DNA from: Glaciimonas sp. PCH181
GTDB lineage: Bacteria > Pseudomonadota > Gammaproteobacteria > Burkholderiales > Burkholderiaceae_D
Length of the DNA stretch: 64,000 bases
Assembly: GCF_003056055.1 (NCBI RefSeq)
Contig: NZ_PYFP01000002.1
Location: 744,001-808,000 of the forward strand
Reading direction: 5' to 3'
This document shows positions 9,871-19,664 of the stretch, piece after piece. The notes below the pieces were generated by a model. It had not been told where the DNA came from. It made no database searches and saw only the letters and a list, made by a program, of their open reading frames with translations. A program made the position numbers and the translations under genes. Each line of letters starts with the position of its first letter. Position 1 is the first letter of the stretch.

Positions 9871-12156
9871 CTAGCTCCAAGAATACCTAACCCCTATCCA
9901 TGCACCTCTTGGTGCTCCTGGGCCTATGAATTGTTCGTTGGTGATGTTTCCGCCATCGAAAGTATGCCCTGCGCCGTTGAAGAAGTTCTGTCCTAGTACG
10001 CCGAAGTTGGCATATTGCTTGTTGAACAGGTTGTCTATGCGGCCGAACAATTGCAGGTGCTTGGTGATGTTGTAGGTTGAGTCTAGATTGACCATTGTGT
10101 AGCCGGGGATTTTGCCGTTTACGTCTTGGTTGTTTTCATCGCCACGGGCGTAGATGCTGCTGCGGTAGACGACGTTTGTGCCGATGTTCCAGTTTGATGT
10201 CGGGGCGTAGTCAAAGCGGACTTTGAAGGTGTTTTGGGGGATGCCGGGTATTTTGTTGCCGCGATTGACGGTGATGTTGCCGCTGGCATCAGCGCTGGAG
10301 TTGGGAGCGCTTTGTTCTACGAAACCGGTTTGATAGGTAGCGTCGATGTAGCTGTAGCTCATCGTGATGCCTACGTCGCCGACTACTGTGTGGCCTGCCA
10401 GCTCCAATCCTTGACGGCGAGTTTTGCCAACGTTTTGGAAGTAGCCTGTGCTGGCTGTTGCGCCGGTGCTGCTGATGAATTGGATGTCGTCGTCTAGCTG
10501 CGTGCGGAAGATGGACGCGCTCCAGCTGGTGACGGCGTTTAGCTTGCCACGCACACCAAATTCACCGGTTCTGGCGATGACTGGTTTTAGTGGAGGATCT
10601 GCGATGAAATCGTTCGGTAATGAGCATGGCGAAGTTGCGTCGGCGCAGGCTAGTTCGATTGCGGTCGGGGTGCGCATGCCTTCGTTATAGGTAGCGTAAG
10701 CGGTTAATGTGGCAATTGGGTTGTAAGTGATGCCGACACCGGGATTGAAGCGGGTGAAGGTATTTTTGCCGTTTAGTAACGGTTGCAAACCGGTTTGGTC
10801 GCTGAGATTGACGCGGGCGTAGTTGTAGCGGCCGGAGCCGGTGATGGCCCACTGGTCGTTTAGCGATAACGTGTCGGACAGAAAAACGGCGAGATTGCTG
10901 TTGTGCGTTTTTGCATCTGTACCCGACACAAAATCGTCGATTCCCATCGTATCGCGACCGTTTACAAATTGTGCGTCCTGCGCCATTTGTTTGAAGCGTG
11001 AATTGGCGAAGTCGCCGGACATGCCGACAACTACGCGGTTGTCCATCGTGCCGATTTTGCCGAGATAACTCAATTGGGCACCGAAGCCGTAACTGGCCTG
11101 GTCTATCTCCGAGCGGGTGTTATTGGCCTCTGTCGGATTGTTCACAGCGTCGTAATCGCCATTGACGTTGCTGCTGATATTGGCGTTGTGATAGTTGCGA
11201 TAGTAGGCGTTGGTCGACAGCTGCAATTGATCGTTAAAGAAATGGCTCGCCGATAAATTCCAGAGTTGCGCGCGATTGATATTTTCGTCAGGGAAGGTAT
11301 AAGCTTGACGACGATTGTCCAGAAAGCTGCGCGGTATGGTTTGCGTGCCCTGCAAATCGTTGTCTGCGGCAGTCAAGCTGAGCGAGACCGTGGTGGCAGC
11401 GTCCTGATAGCCGACTTTACCGAAAAATTGCTTGACCCGGCTTGGGTTATGATCGCCCCAGCCATGATCGATTGAGTCGTTGGCAGTGACAAAATAATCG
11501 ATATTGCCGACCACGCCGCCCTGCTCTAATTCCAGCGTCTTGCGTCCGAATGAGCCAGCCGATACTTCGACCTGACCGCCGGGATTGGTGCGACCGCTTT
11601 TGGTGGTGATCGCCAGCGCGCCGCCTAGCGTATTTAAACCGAAAACCGGATTCGATCCCGGCATGATCTGCAGGCTGGCAATCGCCGATTGCGGCAACAA
11701 ATCCCAATTGACGACATCGCCGAAAGGTTCGTTGATGCGGACGCCATCCTGAAATACCGATAAACCCTGCGGTGTGCCCAGCAGCGGCGAGGCGGTAAAG
11801 CCGCGATAGTTAACATCTGGTTGATAAGGATTGCCCTGCGCCGAATTAATGGTCAGGTTGCCGACATTCTGCTCTAGATATTCGGTGATGTTGCCTGCGT
11901 GTTGTCGCGTAATGTCTGCGCCTTTGACGGTCTGTACCGTCCCGGCAAAGTCGCGTAGTGGTAAGCCAAGACCGGGAAGTGGCGTGGTGCCGGTGACGAT
12001 AATCTCCGATAATTTCTGATCGGAGGCGTCTGCTGCATCTGCTGCAAACACCGGTCCCTGCAAAAGTAACAAAACGCTCGCCAATGCAATCTTGATCTTC
12101 CGCGGCGATGATTTTCCGGGCGACACTTTTTCAGGCAATGGTTTCCAGCTAGGCAT
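9871..12156 (-). CDS. TonB-dependent outer-membrane receptor
   Basis: An outer-membrane active transporter of about 761 residues. A signal peptide (IKIALASVLLLLQGPVFAADA) is followed by a plug domain from about LSEIIVTGTTPLP, with NVNYRGF-like DVNYRGFTASPLLG, VFQDGVRINEPFGDVVNW and GGALAITTKSG. A 22-strand barrel follows and ends with a terminal aromatic-type strand (WIGVRYSWS). The substrate cannot be read from sequence. Because it sits among PQQ dehydrogenase genes and carries a sigma-54 promoter like theirs, a lanthanide or metallophore complex is a reasonable guess. The start at 12156 is chosen because CCGGAG lies 7 nt upstream; ATGs at 12162 and 12213 are alternatives. Confidence 0.9.
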   Translation of the reverse strand: MPSWKPLPEKVSPGKSSPRKIKIALASVLLLLQGPVFAADAADASDQKLSEIIVTGTTPLPGLGLPLRDFAGTVQTVKGADITRQHAGNITEYLEQNVGNLTINSAQGNPYQPDVNYRGFTASPLLGTPQGLSVFQDGVRINEPFGDVVNWDLLPQSAIASLQIMPGSNPVFGLNTLGGALAITTKSGRTNPGGQVEVSAGSFGRKTLELEQGGVVGNIDYFVTANDSIDHGWGDHNPSRVKQFFGKVGYQDAATTVSLSLTAADNDLQGTQTIPRSFLDNRRQAYTFPDENINRAQLWNLSASHFFNDQLQLSTNAYYRNYHNANISSNVNGDYDAVNNPTEANNTRSEIDQASYGFGAQLSYLGKIGTMDNRVVVGMSGDFANSRFKQMAQDAQFVNGRDTMGIDDFVSGTDAKTHNSNLAVFLSDTLSLNDQWAITGSGRYNYARVNLSDQTGLQPLLNGKNTFTRFNPGVGITYNPIATLTAYATYNEGMRTPTAIELACADATSPCSLPNDFIADPPLKPVIARTGEFGVRGKLNAVTSWSASIFRTQLDDDIQFISSTGATASTGYFQNVGKTRRQGLELAGHTVVGDVGITMSYSYIDATYQTGFVEQSAPNSSADASGNITVNRGNKIPGIPQNTFKVRFDYAPTSNWNIGTNVVYRSSIYARGDENNQDVNGKIPGYTMVNLDSTYNITKHLQLFGRIDNLFNKQYANFGVLGQNFFNGAGHTFDGGNITNEQFIGPGAPRGAWIGVRYSWS

Positions 12157-12234
12157 TTTCATCTCCGGATTTATATTTTTTGTGCCATGACACCAGCACT
12201 TAGTCAGCATCAAGTGCCGCCAGTAAGTTCAGAC

Positions 12235-12250
12235 AGCAACATCCGTGCCG
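12235..12250 (-). promoter_or_regulatory. Sigma-54 promoter of the TonB receptor gene
   Basis: Minus-strand CGGCACGGATGTTGCT matches TGGCACG-N4-TTGCW at all but the first base, with exact GG-N10-GC spacing. It lies about 80 bp before the chosen start codon, leaving a leader of about 65 nt. An inverted repeat that could bind an activator lies about 170 bp further upstream. Confidence 0.65.
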
Positions 12251-12411
12251 GGCAATAAGGATTGCCCGGCAGGGGGATTAATACCGCATTGAGGTAGGCT
12301 TGCTGGCAGGTGAACGTGGTTTTACCGCGCTTCGGCACACACGGGCGCACGGAAGCATCGGCATGAGGATGCCGGCGCAACTGTTCCATATTGGACGCAA
12401 CTAAAATAAAG

Positions 12412-12428
12412 TGCTCCAGATATGAACA
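12412..12428. promoter_or_regulatory. Candidate activator site TGCTC-N7-GAACA
   Basis: TGCTC-CAGATAT-GAACA, flanked by G and C so that GTG/CAC is also symmetric, lies about 165-190 bp upstream of the sigma-54 promoter. It resembles the TGTTC/GAACA inverted repeats near xoxF and pedF. An additional TGTTC half-site is at 12382-12386. Binding by one of the AcoR-type activators is inferred. Confidence 0.4.
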
Positions 12429-12465
12429 CTTATTGCGTCCGCCAGCAGTGTTGAGAGAAATCAGG

Positions 12466-13134
12466 TTATTTGCTGACCTGTAACAGATTCACCACGTCCA
12501 GATAGCCATTTTCAGCCGCCATCTGCAACACGGTTTTACCGCGATTGTCTACCAGCGACTTATCCGCGCCGTGGCTGAGCAAGGCTTGCGTGGTCGGGAC
12601 ATAGCCGGAAGCACCTGCCCACATTAAGGCGGTAAGGCCATTTTCATAAGCCGTGTCGAGAAACACTTTCTTGGTGCGCAACAGGCTTTCGACGATCTCG
12701 GTTTGTCCTTTTCCAGCGGCATAGACCATCGCAGTTTTGTGCATTTGGTCCACGGCGGTCACGTCAGCCTGCTTGTCGATCAATACCTGTGCCATCTGAG
12801 GACGGCCAAAATAAGCGGCGGCCATCAGGGGCGTGACATGGTCCACATTGGCGAGATTGACATTTGCACCATGAGCAATCAATAGAGTGAAGATGTCCAT
12901 ATAACCGCTTTTAATGGCGGTCATCAGCAATGAGTCGCCAACGCGATTGCGCGTATCGGGCGCGGCACCCTGCTCGATAAGGCTTTTGAAATTACTGACG
13001 TTACCGCTGCGACCAGCAGCCAGCGCCTGACGGTTTAGATCAGCCTGATCTTCAGCTGCATTTATGCTGCAGGACAACAAACATCCAGCGATAAAAAAAA
13101 CCGATATTAAAAAATTGAAGCGCACTACTTTCAC
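12466..13134 (-). CDS. Exported ankyrin-repeat protein
   Basis: A 222-residue protein with an N-terminal signal peptide (FLISVFFIAGCLLSCSINAAE) that has Cys residues near its end, so it could be a lipoprotein or simply periplasmic. The rest is a run of about five ankyrin repeats, with repeated motifs such as GDSLLMTAIKSGYMDIFTLL, HVTPLMAAAYFGRPQMAQVL and GLTALMWAGASGYVPTTQALL. Ankyrin repeats bind proteins; no enzymatic motif is seen. It is divergent from the first PQQ dehydrogenase gene, sharing a 234-bp AT-rich spacer. Its partner is unknown; helping quinoprotein folding or protection is speculation. Confidence 0.8.
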   Translation of the reverse strand: MKVVRFNFLISVFFIAGCLLSCSINAAEDQADLNRQALAAGRSGNVSNFKSLIEQGAAPDTRNRVGDSLLMTAIKSGYMDIFTLLIAHGANVNLANVDHVTPLMAAAYFGRPQMAQVLIDKQADVTAVDQMHKTAMVYAAGKGQTEIVESLLRTKKVFLDTAYENGLTALMWAGASGYVPTTQALLSHGADKSLVDNRGKTVLQMAAENGYLDVVNLLQVSK

Positions 13135-13368
13135 GTTTTGTCCTTAGTTATTTCTTGCAAAGGCGTCGGTTGTGGCAAATAAGCCGTGTCGCACGATTGT
13201 TAACCATTGCAATATTAATTAGGTATATTATGCGAAATTGGAATTATGATCTAGGCAATTCCGAGCCTTATTTAAAATCATTTTGAACACCTCAATAAAG
13301 ATTTGAAATAAGCCCCAAGCCAAATAAGAAAGTTGTGTTGCAAAAAGCAACGTTATCAGGGGAAAAAT

Positions 13369-15093
13369 ATGAATACAGCAGGCTATAAAATAGCAGGTCA
13401 ATTGTCGCTGGCGGTATGTATGTTAGCCACAGCTGGCGCAGGCATAGCACAAGAAACCCAAGGCGGCGCTGGCATTAAAGCCCTCCCGATGTCCGCAGCG
13501 CTGTTACCAGTTAGTCAGGCAATGCTAGACGGCGCAGCAAAAGACAGCAAGAACTGGTTGCACACCAATGGCGATTACGCGCAAACGCGTTATTACCCTG
13601 CTACGCAGATCAATGCGAAGAACGTGGCGACTCTGAAGCCGAAGTTCGTGTTCCAGACCGCAGTGGTCGAATCCATGGAAACCGCGCCGATTGTCGTCAA
13701 TGGCGTGATGTTTATCACCACTTCGTATAACTACGTCTACGCCGTCGATGCGGTCACTGGTCGAGAGTTCTGGCACTACAAACACAAGATGGGCCCAGTC
13801 ACGACTTTCTGTTGTGGTCCTAATAATCGCGGTGTTGCAGTGTCTGAAGGCAAACTGTACATGGGCACGCTGGATGCCAAGCTGATTGCGTTGGATACCA
13901 AGACCGGCAAGCTGCTATGGGAAACCGAAATCGCCGATCCTGAAAAAGGTTACAGCGAAACGATGGCACCCACAGTCGCCGACGGTAAAGTCCTGATCGG
14001 CACCAACGGTGGCGAATATGGTATCCGTGGCTTCGTCAAAGCATTCGATGCGCAGACCGGCAAACTGGACTGGACTTTCTACACGATTCCAGAAAAAGGC
14101 CATGAAGGCGTTTGGGCTAAAAACGACGCTACCGGCCGCGACATGCACCGTGATATCGCTGCTGAAAAAGTTGCTTTCGCCAAAAAATCCAACTTCCACG
14201 AGACTTTAGGTGGCGGCGTCTGGACGACTCCGGCAATCGATCGTGCGACTAAAACTGTGTTCTTCGTAGTCGGCAATCCATCGCCTGATCTGTACGGCGC
14301 AGAGCGTCCGGGCGACAATTTGTACACCGATTCATTGGTGGCGATTGATCTCGATACCGGTAAATACAAGTGGCATTTCCAGTACATCTCGCATGACGTA
14401 TGGGATTTGGATGCTGTCAGCCCACCAATTCTGGTCGATGTAAAAGACAAGAACGGCAAAATGATTCCAGGTGTGATCCACGGCGGCAAAACTGGCCATG
14501 TCTATGTCCATGATCGTCGCGATGGCAGCCTGATTCGGTTCTCTGACGCGATGGTTCCACAAGAAAATATGTGGACTCTGCCGACAGCTACCGGCGCACG
14601 TATGTTGCCGGGTGCTAACGGTGGTGTTGAATGGTCGCCGATGGCTTACAACGCTGGCGCACGCCTGACTTACGCGCTGAATCTGAATCAACCGATGACG
14701 TATCAAGTCGATGGTTCAAACTATCCAAACGGCAAACTATGGCTGGGCGGCGCATTCAAAAACGCACCGGGCGAAGAGCAATCGGGCAACGTCACCGCAG
14801 TCAATATCGACACCGGCAAGATCACCTGGCAAGCAAAAACTGATCAACCAATGATCGGTGGCGCGTTGGCAACGGCGGGCAATCTGGTGTTTGCAGGCGA
14901 AGGCAATGGCTTGTTCAAGGCTTACGATGCAAAAACCGGCAAGGTGCTGTGGCAATTCCAATGCGGCGCAGGCGTCAATGCACCGCCAGTGTCTTACATG
15001 GTCAATGGCAAGCAATACATCGCTGTTGCAGTCGGTGGGAATTCACAGATGGACTTTAAACGCGGAAACAGCGTGATGGTGTTCGGTCTGTAA
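13369..15093 (+). CDS. PQQ-dependent alcohol dehydrogenase, first paralogue
   Basis: Periplasmic eight-bladed quinoprotein of 574 residues that oxidises a primary alcohol. The signal peptide ends near [12 protein letters not shown] and metal landmarks are the vicinal Cys148-Cys149 ([11 protein letters not shown]), Glu216 (GGEYGIRG), Asn303 (VGNPSP) and catalytic Asp346 in HDVWDLDAV. Asp348, two residues later, is the position that marks lanthanide-dependent enzymes. It diverges from XoxF (WDLDAVSPP against WDYDGVNE) and might belong to the Mdh2-like or another alcohol dehydrogenase clade. The start ATG at 13369 follows AGGGGA. The dihaem cytochrome and pqq genes follow on the same strand. No sigma-54 site was found upstream. 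Confidence 0.9.
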   Translation: MNTAGYKIAGQLSLAVCMLATAGAGIAQETQGGAGIKALPMSAALLPVSQAMLDGAAKDSKNWLHTNGDYAQTRYYPATQINAKNVATLKPKFVFQTAVVESMETAPIVVNGVMFITTSYNYVYAVDAVTGREFWHYKHKMGPVTTFCCGPNNRGVAVSEGKLYMGTLDAKLIALDTKTGKLLWETEIADPEKGYSETMAPTVADGKVLIGTNGGEYGIRGFVKAFDAQTGKLDWTFYTIPEKGHEGVWAKNDATGRDMHRDIAAEKVAFAKKSNFHETLGGGVWTTPAIDRATKTVFFVVGNPSPDLYGAERPGDNLYTDSLVAIDLDTGKYKWHFQYISHDVWDLDAVSPPILVDVKDKNGKMIPGVIHGGKTGHVYVHDRRDGSLIRFSDAMVPQENMWTLPTATGARMLPGANGGVEWSPMAYNAGARLTYALNLNQPMTYQVDGSNYPNGKLWLGGAFKNAPGEEQSGNVTAVNIDTGKITWQAKTDQPMIGGALATAGNLVFAGEGNGLFKAYDAKTGKVLWQFQCGAGVNAPPVSYMVNGKQYIAVAVGGNSQMDFKRGNSVMVFGL

Positions 15094-15116
15094 TCAATCG
15101 GATCAATAAATATTTC

Positions 15117-15139
15117 GGGCATGCGGTTTGCTTATGCCC
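15117..15139 (+). terminator. Stem-loop after the first PQQ dehydrogenase gene
   Basis: GGGCAT / ATGCCC arms with an 11-nt loop begin about 23 nt after the stop. There is no T-run, so this may be a weak terminator or message stabiliser before the cytochrome gene. Confidence 0.4.
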
Positions 15140-15268
15140 TTGTGAGACCGCTGCATTTTTTGCCCCATCCCCCGGCGTAAAGTGCATCTCTCTCACACTC
15201 CAAAAAGAGTCCACGTCACCGTGTTCTCTTTTTTCTTCTTTTGACCATTCGATACAGAAACAAAACAC

Positions 15269-15844
15269 ATGAAAGCTGCCCACCTTGTTTTTGCGGTACT
15301 GACCGCCCTATCCTTTCAGAGTCACGCCGTTGACATTGAAGCCGGTAAGAAGAAAGCAGAAGCCTGCATCGCTTGCCATGGCGTTGCCGGGAATTCGACG
15401 ATACCGATGTTTCCTGTGCTGGCTGGGCAGAATGCGCGCTATCTCTATCTTGAATTGCGCGATTTTAAAGAAGGCGCACGCGTCAATCCGATGATGAGCC
15501 CGATGGCGGTCAATCTATCAAAAGAGGACATGCAGGATTTAGCAGCCTATTTTGCGGCGCAAACACCTGCCGCGATCAAATTTCAGGCTGACCCGGCGAA
15601 GGTGAAACTGGGCTTCGCGAAGTCCGAAGAAGTATTGTGTTCGATGTGTCACCTTGGCGGCATGAAGGGACAAAATGAGATTCCAAAACTATCCGGTCAG
15701 CATTACGCGTACATTAAGAAGCAATTGATGGATTTCAAGGCGCGCGACCGGCACAACGATGCGGGCAATATGACTTCGGTGACAAAAACGCTGAGCGATG
15801 AAGATATCGAAAATATTTCTCAGTACGTCGCCAATATCAACTAG
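15269..15844 (+). CDS. Dihaem cytochrome c, c4 type
   Basis: Exported electron carrier of 191 residues with a short signal peptide (LVFAVLTALSFQSHA) and two haem-binding motifs, CIACH near residue 33 and CSMCH near residue 125. The two halves are similar (MMSPMAVNLSKEDMQDLAAYFA against MTSVTKTLSDEDIENISQYVA), which is the c4 layout, with Met ligands in both. It follows the first PQQ dehydrogenase by about 175 bp and is the likely electron acceptor for it, passing electrons to a terminal oxidase. The ribosome site before the ATG at 15269 is weak. Confidence 0.88.
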   Translation: MKAAHLVFAVLTALSFQSHAVDIEAGKKKAEACIACHGVAGNSTIPMFPVLAGQNARYLYLELRDFKEGARVNPMMSPMAVNLSKEDMQDLAAYFAAQTPAAIKFQADPAKVKLGFAKSEEVLCSMCHLGGMKGQNEIPKLSGQHYAYIKKQLMDFKARDRHNDAGNMTSVTKTLSDEDIENISQYVANIN

Positions 15845-15887
15845 CCCGATTGCTGAACAGCAAAAAAGGTGATGGTCCAAAATTTGA

Positions 15888-15908
15888 ACAGTCGTGCTTA
15901 ACGACTGT
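15888..15908. terminator. Hairpin in the cytochrome c4-pqqA gap
   Basis: ACAGTCG / CGACTGT, a 7-bp inverted repeat with a 7-nt loop, about 45 bp past the cytochrome stop. No T-run follows, so terminator function is uncertain. The remaining gap up to pqqA (about 240 bp) holds no other gene I can support. Confidence 0.4.
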
Positions 15909-16145
15909 GCCAATTTTGCACACATGACGGTGATCGGTATTTTGCCGATTTACCATCTATCGTATTCAGGCAAGGCCCGTCCCTACGTGCAGTCCATCGT
16001 CACGTTGGGGAAGGGTGATTAGGCATGAAAATTGCTGCAAATGACTATGATTGTCTGAATGTCAGTGCAGCTGCTGATGGTTGCAATCAAAGAGTGACCG
16101 TAGTAACCGTGGTATTTTTTAATTTAAAAAAACTGGAGATTAACC

Positions 16146-16220
16146 ATGAAGTGGACTAAACCTGCATTTTCCGATCTACGTTTTGGTTTTGAAATCACGA
16201 TGTACATTGCTAATCGTTAA
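16146..16220 (+). CDS. pqqA: PqqA, PQQ precursor peptide
   Basis: A 24-residue peptide, [20 protein letters not shown] followed by IANR. The conserved Glu16 and Tyr20 (E-x3-Y), which PqqE cross-links to build PQQ, are present. The start follows CTGGAGATTAACC, a good ribosome site. It is too short for ordinary gene finders. It lies 124 bp before pqqB, with a strong hairpin between them. Confidence 0.96.
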   Translation: MKWTKPAFSDLRFGFEITMYIANR

Positions 16221-16237
16221 TTGATTCTTGCAATTGG

Positions 16238-16267
16238 GGCGGCGATTGATAACCCATGATCGCCGCC
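16238..16267 (+). terminator. Stem-loop between pqqA and pqqB
   Basis: Perfect 9-bp arms GGCGGCGAT / ATCGCCGCC with a 12-nt loop, 17 nt after the pqqA stop and with no T-run. It would allow partial termination or stabilise the pqqA message, consistent with PqqA being needed in excess over the enzymes. Confidence 0.65.
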
Positions 16268-16343
16268 TGTTAGCATCGTCGCAATTGCAACGCAATTTTT
16301 GATTTAACCCCGCATTTAATCCCCCACTAATACCTTCAAAATA

Positions 16344-17267
16344 ATGAAAATCATCGTATTAGGTTCTGCAGCAGGTGGTGGATTTCCGCAATGGAACTGC
16401 AATTGCCGCAATTGCAACGGCCAGCGCAACGGCACCATAAACGCCACCGCGCGTACGCAATCATCGATTGCTGTCTCGTCCAACGGAACTGATTGGGCAT
16501 TGATCAATGCCTCGCCGGATATCCTGACCCAAATTCGCAACACCCCTGCCCTGCAACCGAACCGCAACAAGCGCGATACCGGCATTGCTGCTGTCGTCCT
16601 GATGGATGCGCAAATTGACCATGTGACCGGCTTGCTGATGCTGCGTGAAGGTAAACAATTACCGCTGTACTGCACACCTGCCGTCTGGGATGACCTGACC
16701 ACGGGCTTGCCGTTGATGCACGTGCTGTCGCACTATTGCGGCGTGCAATGGCATCCGTTGCCGACTAATCAGTTTGATCAGCACACCGCCGTGCACATCC
16801 CCGGCATTGAGGGAATTCGCTTTACGCCGCTGGCGCTTAAAAGCAAAGCGCCGCCGTACTCGCCGCATCGCGAGCAACCGCAAGCGGGCGATAACCTGGG
16901 GTTGATCATTGAAGATATCGCGACTGGGAAAAAGCTGTTTTATGCGCCCGGTCTGGGCCAGATCGAACCGCACATTGACGCCGCGATGCAGGCCGCCGAT
17001 TGCTTGCTGGTCGATGGCACTTTATGGACCGAAGATGAAATGATCACGCTGGGTTTCTCGAAAAAGAAATCGGCAGACATGGGGCATTTACCGCAGTCCG
17101 GAAACGGCGGCATGATTGAAGTGCTGGATGCGATCGATGGACCGCGCAAAATTCTGATTCACATCAACAATACCAATCCGATTCTCGATGCCGATTCGCA
17201 CGAACGTGCGGTCTTGACGCAGCATGGGATCGAGGTAGCGTTTGATGGCATGGAGATTACGTTATGA
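16344..17267 (+). CDS. pqqB: PqqB, metallo-beta-lactamase-fold PQQ synthesis protein
   Basis: A 307-residue member of the metallo-hydrolase fold, proposed to hydroxylate the PQQ precursor. It begins [20 protein letters not shown], the invariant PqqB N-terminus, with the Cys-rich knuckle NCNCRNC. It later has [25 protein letters not shown] and [10 protein letters not shown] with [12 protein letters not shown]. It overlaps pqqC by 4 bp (ATGA), so translation is coupled. Confidence 0.95.
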   Translation: MKIIVLGSAAGGGFPQWNCNCRNCNGQRNGTINATARTQSSIAVSSNGTDWALINASPDILTQIRNTPALQPNRNKRDTGIAAVVLMDAQIDHVTGLLMLREGKQLPLYCTPAVWDDLTTGLPLMHVLSHYCGVQWHPLPTNQFDQHTAVHIPGIEGIRFTPLALKSKAPPYSPHREQPQAGDNLGLIIEDIATGKKLFYAPGLGQIEPHIDAAMQAADCLLVDGTLWTEDEMITLGFSKKKSADMGHLPQSGNGGMIEVLDAIDGPRKILIHINNTNPILDADSHERAVLTQHGIEVAFDGMEITL

Positions 17268-17989
17268 ACGTCACTGTGACGCCAGGCGGTCCGTGGGATC
17301 GCGTTGAATTTGAGGCGCAATTGCGCGCCAAAGGTGCTGGTTATCATATCCATCATCCGTTTAACGTCAAGATGACCAACGGTCAGTTATCCGACGATCA
17401 GGTGCGCGGATGGGTGGCGAATCGTTTCTATTATCAGATCAAGATTCCGCAAAAAGATGGCGCCATCATCGGCAATTGCGATGACCGCGAGACCCGTCGC
17501 AAATGGGTGTTGCGCATCCTTGATCACGATGGTTGGGAAGATAACGCGGGCGGCATGGAAGCCTGGACTGCGCTGGGCGAAGCGGTAGGCATTCCACGCC
17601 CTGATTTATGGTCGCTGAAACATGTCGTACCGGGCGTGCGTTTTGCGGTCGATGCGTATTTGAATTTTGCACGGCAATCGCCTTGGCAAGAGGCGGTTTG
17701 TTCGTCTCTGACAGAAATGTTTGCGCCCAAAATTCATAAGGATCGTCTATCCAACTGGCCGCAACATTATCCATGGATCGACACTGCCGGATTGCAGTAT
17801 TTCCGCAGCCGCATTTCGCTGGCCGAACGCGATGTAGAACACGGTTTGCAAGTCACGCTGGACCACTTCACGACACGCGTGCAGCAGGACCGGGCGCTGG
17901 ACATTTTGCAATTCAAACTCGATGTATTGTGGTCGATGCTGGATGCGATTGATAAAGCGTATCCAGACATGCCGCGTAGTCACTTGTAG
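17264..17989 (+). CDS. pqqC: PqqC, pyrroloquinoline-quinone synthase
   Basis: A cofactor-free oxidase that performs the last ring closure and oxidation to PQQ. The 241 residues match the family length. Landmarks are [45 protein letters not shown] and [30 protein letters not shown]. Active-site His, Arg and Tyr positions appear intact. The start overlaps the pqqB stop. Confidence 0.96.
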   Translation: MNVTVTPGGPWDRVEFEAQLRAKGAGYHIHHPFNVKMTNGQLSDDQVRGWVANRFYYQIKIPQKDGAIIGNCDDRETRRKWVLRILDHDGWEDNAGGMEAWTALGEAVGIPRPDLWSLKHVVPGVRFAVDAYLNFARQSPWQEAVCSSLTEMFAPKIHKDRLSNWPQHYPWIDTAGLQYFRSRISLAERDVEHGLQVTLDHFTTRVQQDRALDILQFKLDVLWSMLDAIDKAYPDMPRSHL

Positions 17990-17996
17990 GCCAACT

Positions 17997-18260
17997 ATGA
18001 ACGCTTATCCCGAAAAGCCAAAGTTATCCAAATTGTTTCGCATGCAGTGGGAAGAGGCGCAAAACAACTATGTGCTGCTGTATCCCGAGGGCATGGTCAA
18101 ACTCAATGAAAGCGCTGCCGAGATTTTAAAGCGCTGCGATGGCGAGCGTGATTGCGCGGCGATTGTGAGCGATCTGGAAACTACTTTTGAGATGCAGGAT
18201 TTAACTGCCGATGTGGAAGATTTTTTGCGTACCGCCAATGAACAGGGCTGGATAAGGTGA
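17997..18260 (+). CDS. pqqD: PqqD, PqqA-binding chaperone
   Basis: An 87-residue winged-helix peptide chaperone that presents PqqA to the radical SAM enzyme PqqE. It starts [20 protein letters not shown] and includes [20 protein letters not shown] and the [15 protein letters not shown] segment, typical of PqqD. The ATG at 17997, seven bases after the pqqC stop, is chosen over a much longer upstream in-frame extension that would overlap pqqC. Confidence 0.95.
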   Translation: MNAYPEKPKLSKLFRMQWEEAQNNYVLLYPEGMVKLNESAAEILKRCDGERDCAAIVSDLETTFEMQDLTADVEDFLRTANEQGWIR

Positions 18261-18264
18261 TCAG

Positions 18265-19479
18265 ATGATGGACTTGACCGAAGCTCCCGCAGCACGCGCT
18301 GAAAGCAATCTTGCATCACCCCCATTGTGGCTGCTGGCCGAGCTGACTTATCGTTGTCCGCTGCATTGCGTGTTTTGTTATAACCCGTTGAATTACGCGG
18401 AAAATCGCAATGAGCTGACGACAGCGCAATGGTTTGATGTGATGGCGCAGGCGCGTAAATTGGGCGCGGCACAGTTGGGGTTTTCGGGTGGTGAGCCGTT
18501 ATTGCGGGATGATTTGGAAGAGTTGATCGGCGAAGGCCATCGGTTGGGTTATTACACCAATCTGATTACGTCGGGTGTCGGCTTGACTGAATCGCGGATT
18601 GCTCGGATGAAGGAGCTGGGACTAGATCATATTCAGTTGTCGTTTCAGGATTCGACTAAGGAGATGAATGATTTCCTGACCAGTACCAAGACTTTCGATC
18701 TGAAATCGCGGGTGGCGAAACTGATCAAGCAATACGATTATCCGATGGTGTTGAATGTTGTTTTGCACCGTTATAACCTGGATCATATTGATCGCATCAT
18801 TGAGATGGCGATTGAGATGGATGTGGAATATCTTGAGTTGGCGAATACCCAGTATTACGGGTGGGGGTTGGTTAATCGGGGGCATTTGCTGCCGAGCCGC
18901 GAGCAGCTGGAGCGGGCCGAGGCGACGGTGAATGCGTATCGCGCCAAAATTGGTAATAAATTACGGATTTTGTTTGTGGTGCCGGATTATTTTGAAGAGC
19001 GGCCGAAAGCGTGCATGAATGGATGGGGGTCGGTATTTTTGGCCGTGGCCGCGGACGGGACCGCTTTGCCTTGCCATGCTGCCAAGTCATTGCCGGGGTT
19101 TACTTTTCCTAATGTGACGGAAGATAGTGTGCATGATATTTGGCACCATAGCGATGCGTTTAACCGCTATCGGGGGGATGCCTGGATGAAAGAGCCTTGT
19201 CAGAGTTGCCCTGATAAGAAGAAGGATTTTGGTGGATGTCGGTGTCAGGCGTTTGCGTTGACTGGGGATGCTGCTAATGCAGATCCGGTGTGTAGTAAAT
19301 CGCCGCATCATGCTGATTTGCAGAAGATTGTTTTGCATGCGCAGCCTGGTGGGAAAGTTGCTGGCTCAGCTGGATTAGCTGGATTGGTCGAGCCTGTGTT
19401 ACAGCCGATTATGTTTCGCACTGATGCGAATTCGCTGCGATTTTCTGGTGGTGGTGGAGGTGCTATTTCTAAAAAATAA
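18265..19479 (+). CDS. pqqE: PqqE, radical SAM enzyme
   Basis: Forms the Glu-Tyr carbon-carbon cross-link in PqqA. The 404 residues have the radical SAM cluster motif CPLHCVFC (Cys31, 35, 38), [16 protein letters not shown], and C-terminal auxiliary-cluster Cys residues in [20 protein letters not shown]. It starts four bases after the pqqD stop; either ATG of the ATGATG pair at 18265 could be used, with AAGGTG upstream. The last about 50 residues after the auxiliary-cluster region are Gly/Ala-rich and end [10 protein letters not shown], a slightly unusual tail. Confidence 0.95.
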   Translation: MMDLTEAPAARAESNLASPPLWLLAELTYRCPLHCVFCYNPLNYAENRNELTTAQWFDVMAQARKLGAAQLGFSGGEPLLRDDLEELIGEGHRLGYYTNLITSGVGLTESRIARMKELGLDHIQLSFQDSTKEMNDFLTSTKTFDLKSRVAKLIKQYDYPMVLNVVLHRYNLDHIDRIIEMAIEMDVEYLELANTQYYGWGLVNRGHLLPSREQLERAEATVNAYRAKIGNKLRILFVVPDYFEERPKACMNGWGSVFLAVAADGTALPCHAAKSLPGFTFPNVTEDSVHDIWHHSDAFNRYRGDAWMKEPCQSCPDKKKDFGGCRCQAFALTGDAANADPVCSKSPHHADLQKIVLHAQPGGKVAGSAGLAGLVEPVLQPIMFRTDANSLRFSGGGGGAISKK

Positions 19480-19514
19480 TTTAGTTATAGTTGTTACGGT
19501 TTGGTGGTTGAATA

Positions 19515-19581
19515 ACACGGTTTTCACTCCGTAGAGAGTTGCCGCGGGTAGCCCGGTGAACTAACCATGGAGAAAAACCCG
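19515..19581. repeat. Dispersed intergenic repeat fragment, copy E
   Basis: An imperfect inverted repeat (CACGGTTTTCACTCCG on the left, GGAGAAAAACCCG on the right). Its reverse complement contains CTCCATGGTTAGTTCACCGGG, matching 48461-48480 (CTCCGTGGTTAGTTCGCCGG) with few changes. It is a short member of the repeat family, lying in the pqqE-glxA gap, which otherwise shows nothing. Confidence 0.55.
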
Positions 19582-19664
19582 TTTCAATTACCAAGCAACT
19601 AAACAAAATCATCCCGATACTGGCAAAATATCCCCACCCGAACAATCGCAACAATCCCACACTT

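Noticed and set aside
12210..12389. A 59-codon minus-strand frame (MEQLRRHPHADASV...) upstream of the TonB receptor, with three Cys
   Set aside because: It has no ribosome site, and its 3' end overlaps the sigma-54 promoter and the leader of the receptor gene.
12214..12465. A riboswitch (for example cobalamin) before the TonB receptor
   Set aside because: No B12 box or similar conserved core was seen; the sigma-54 promoter explains the region better.
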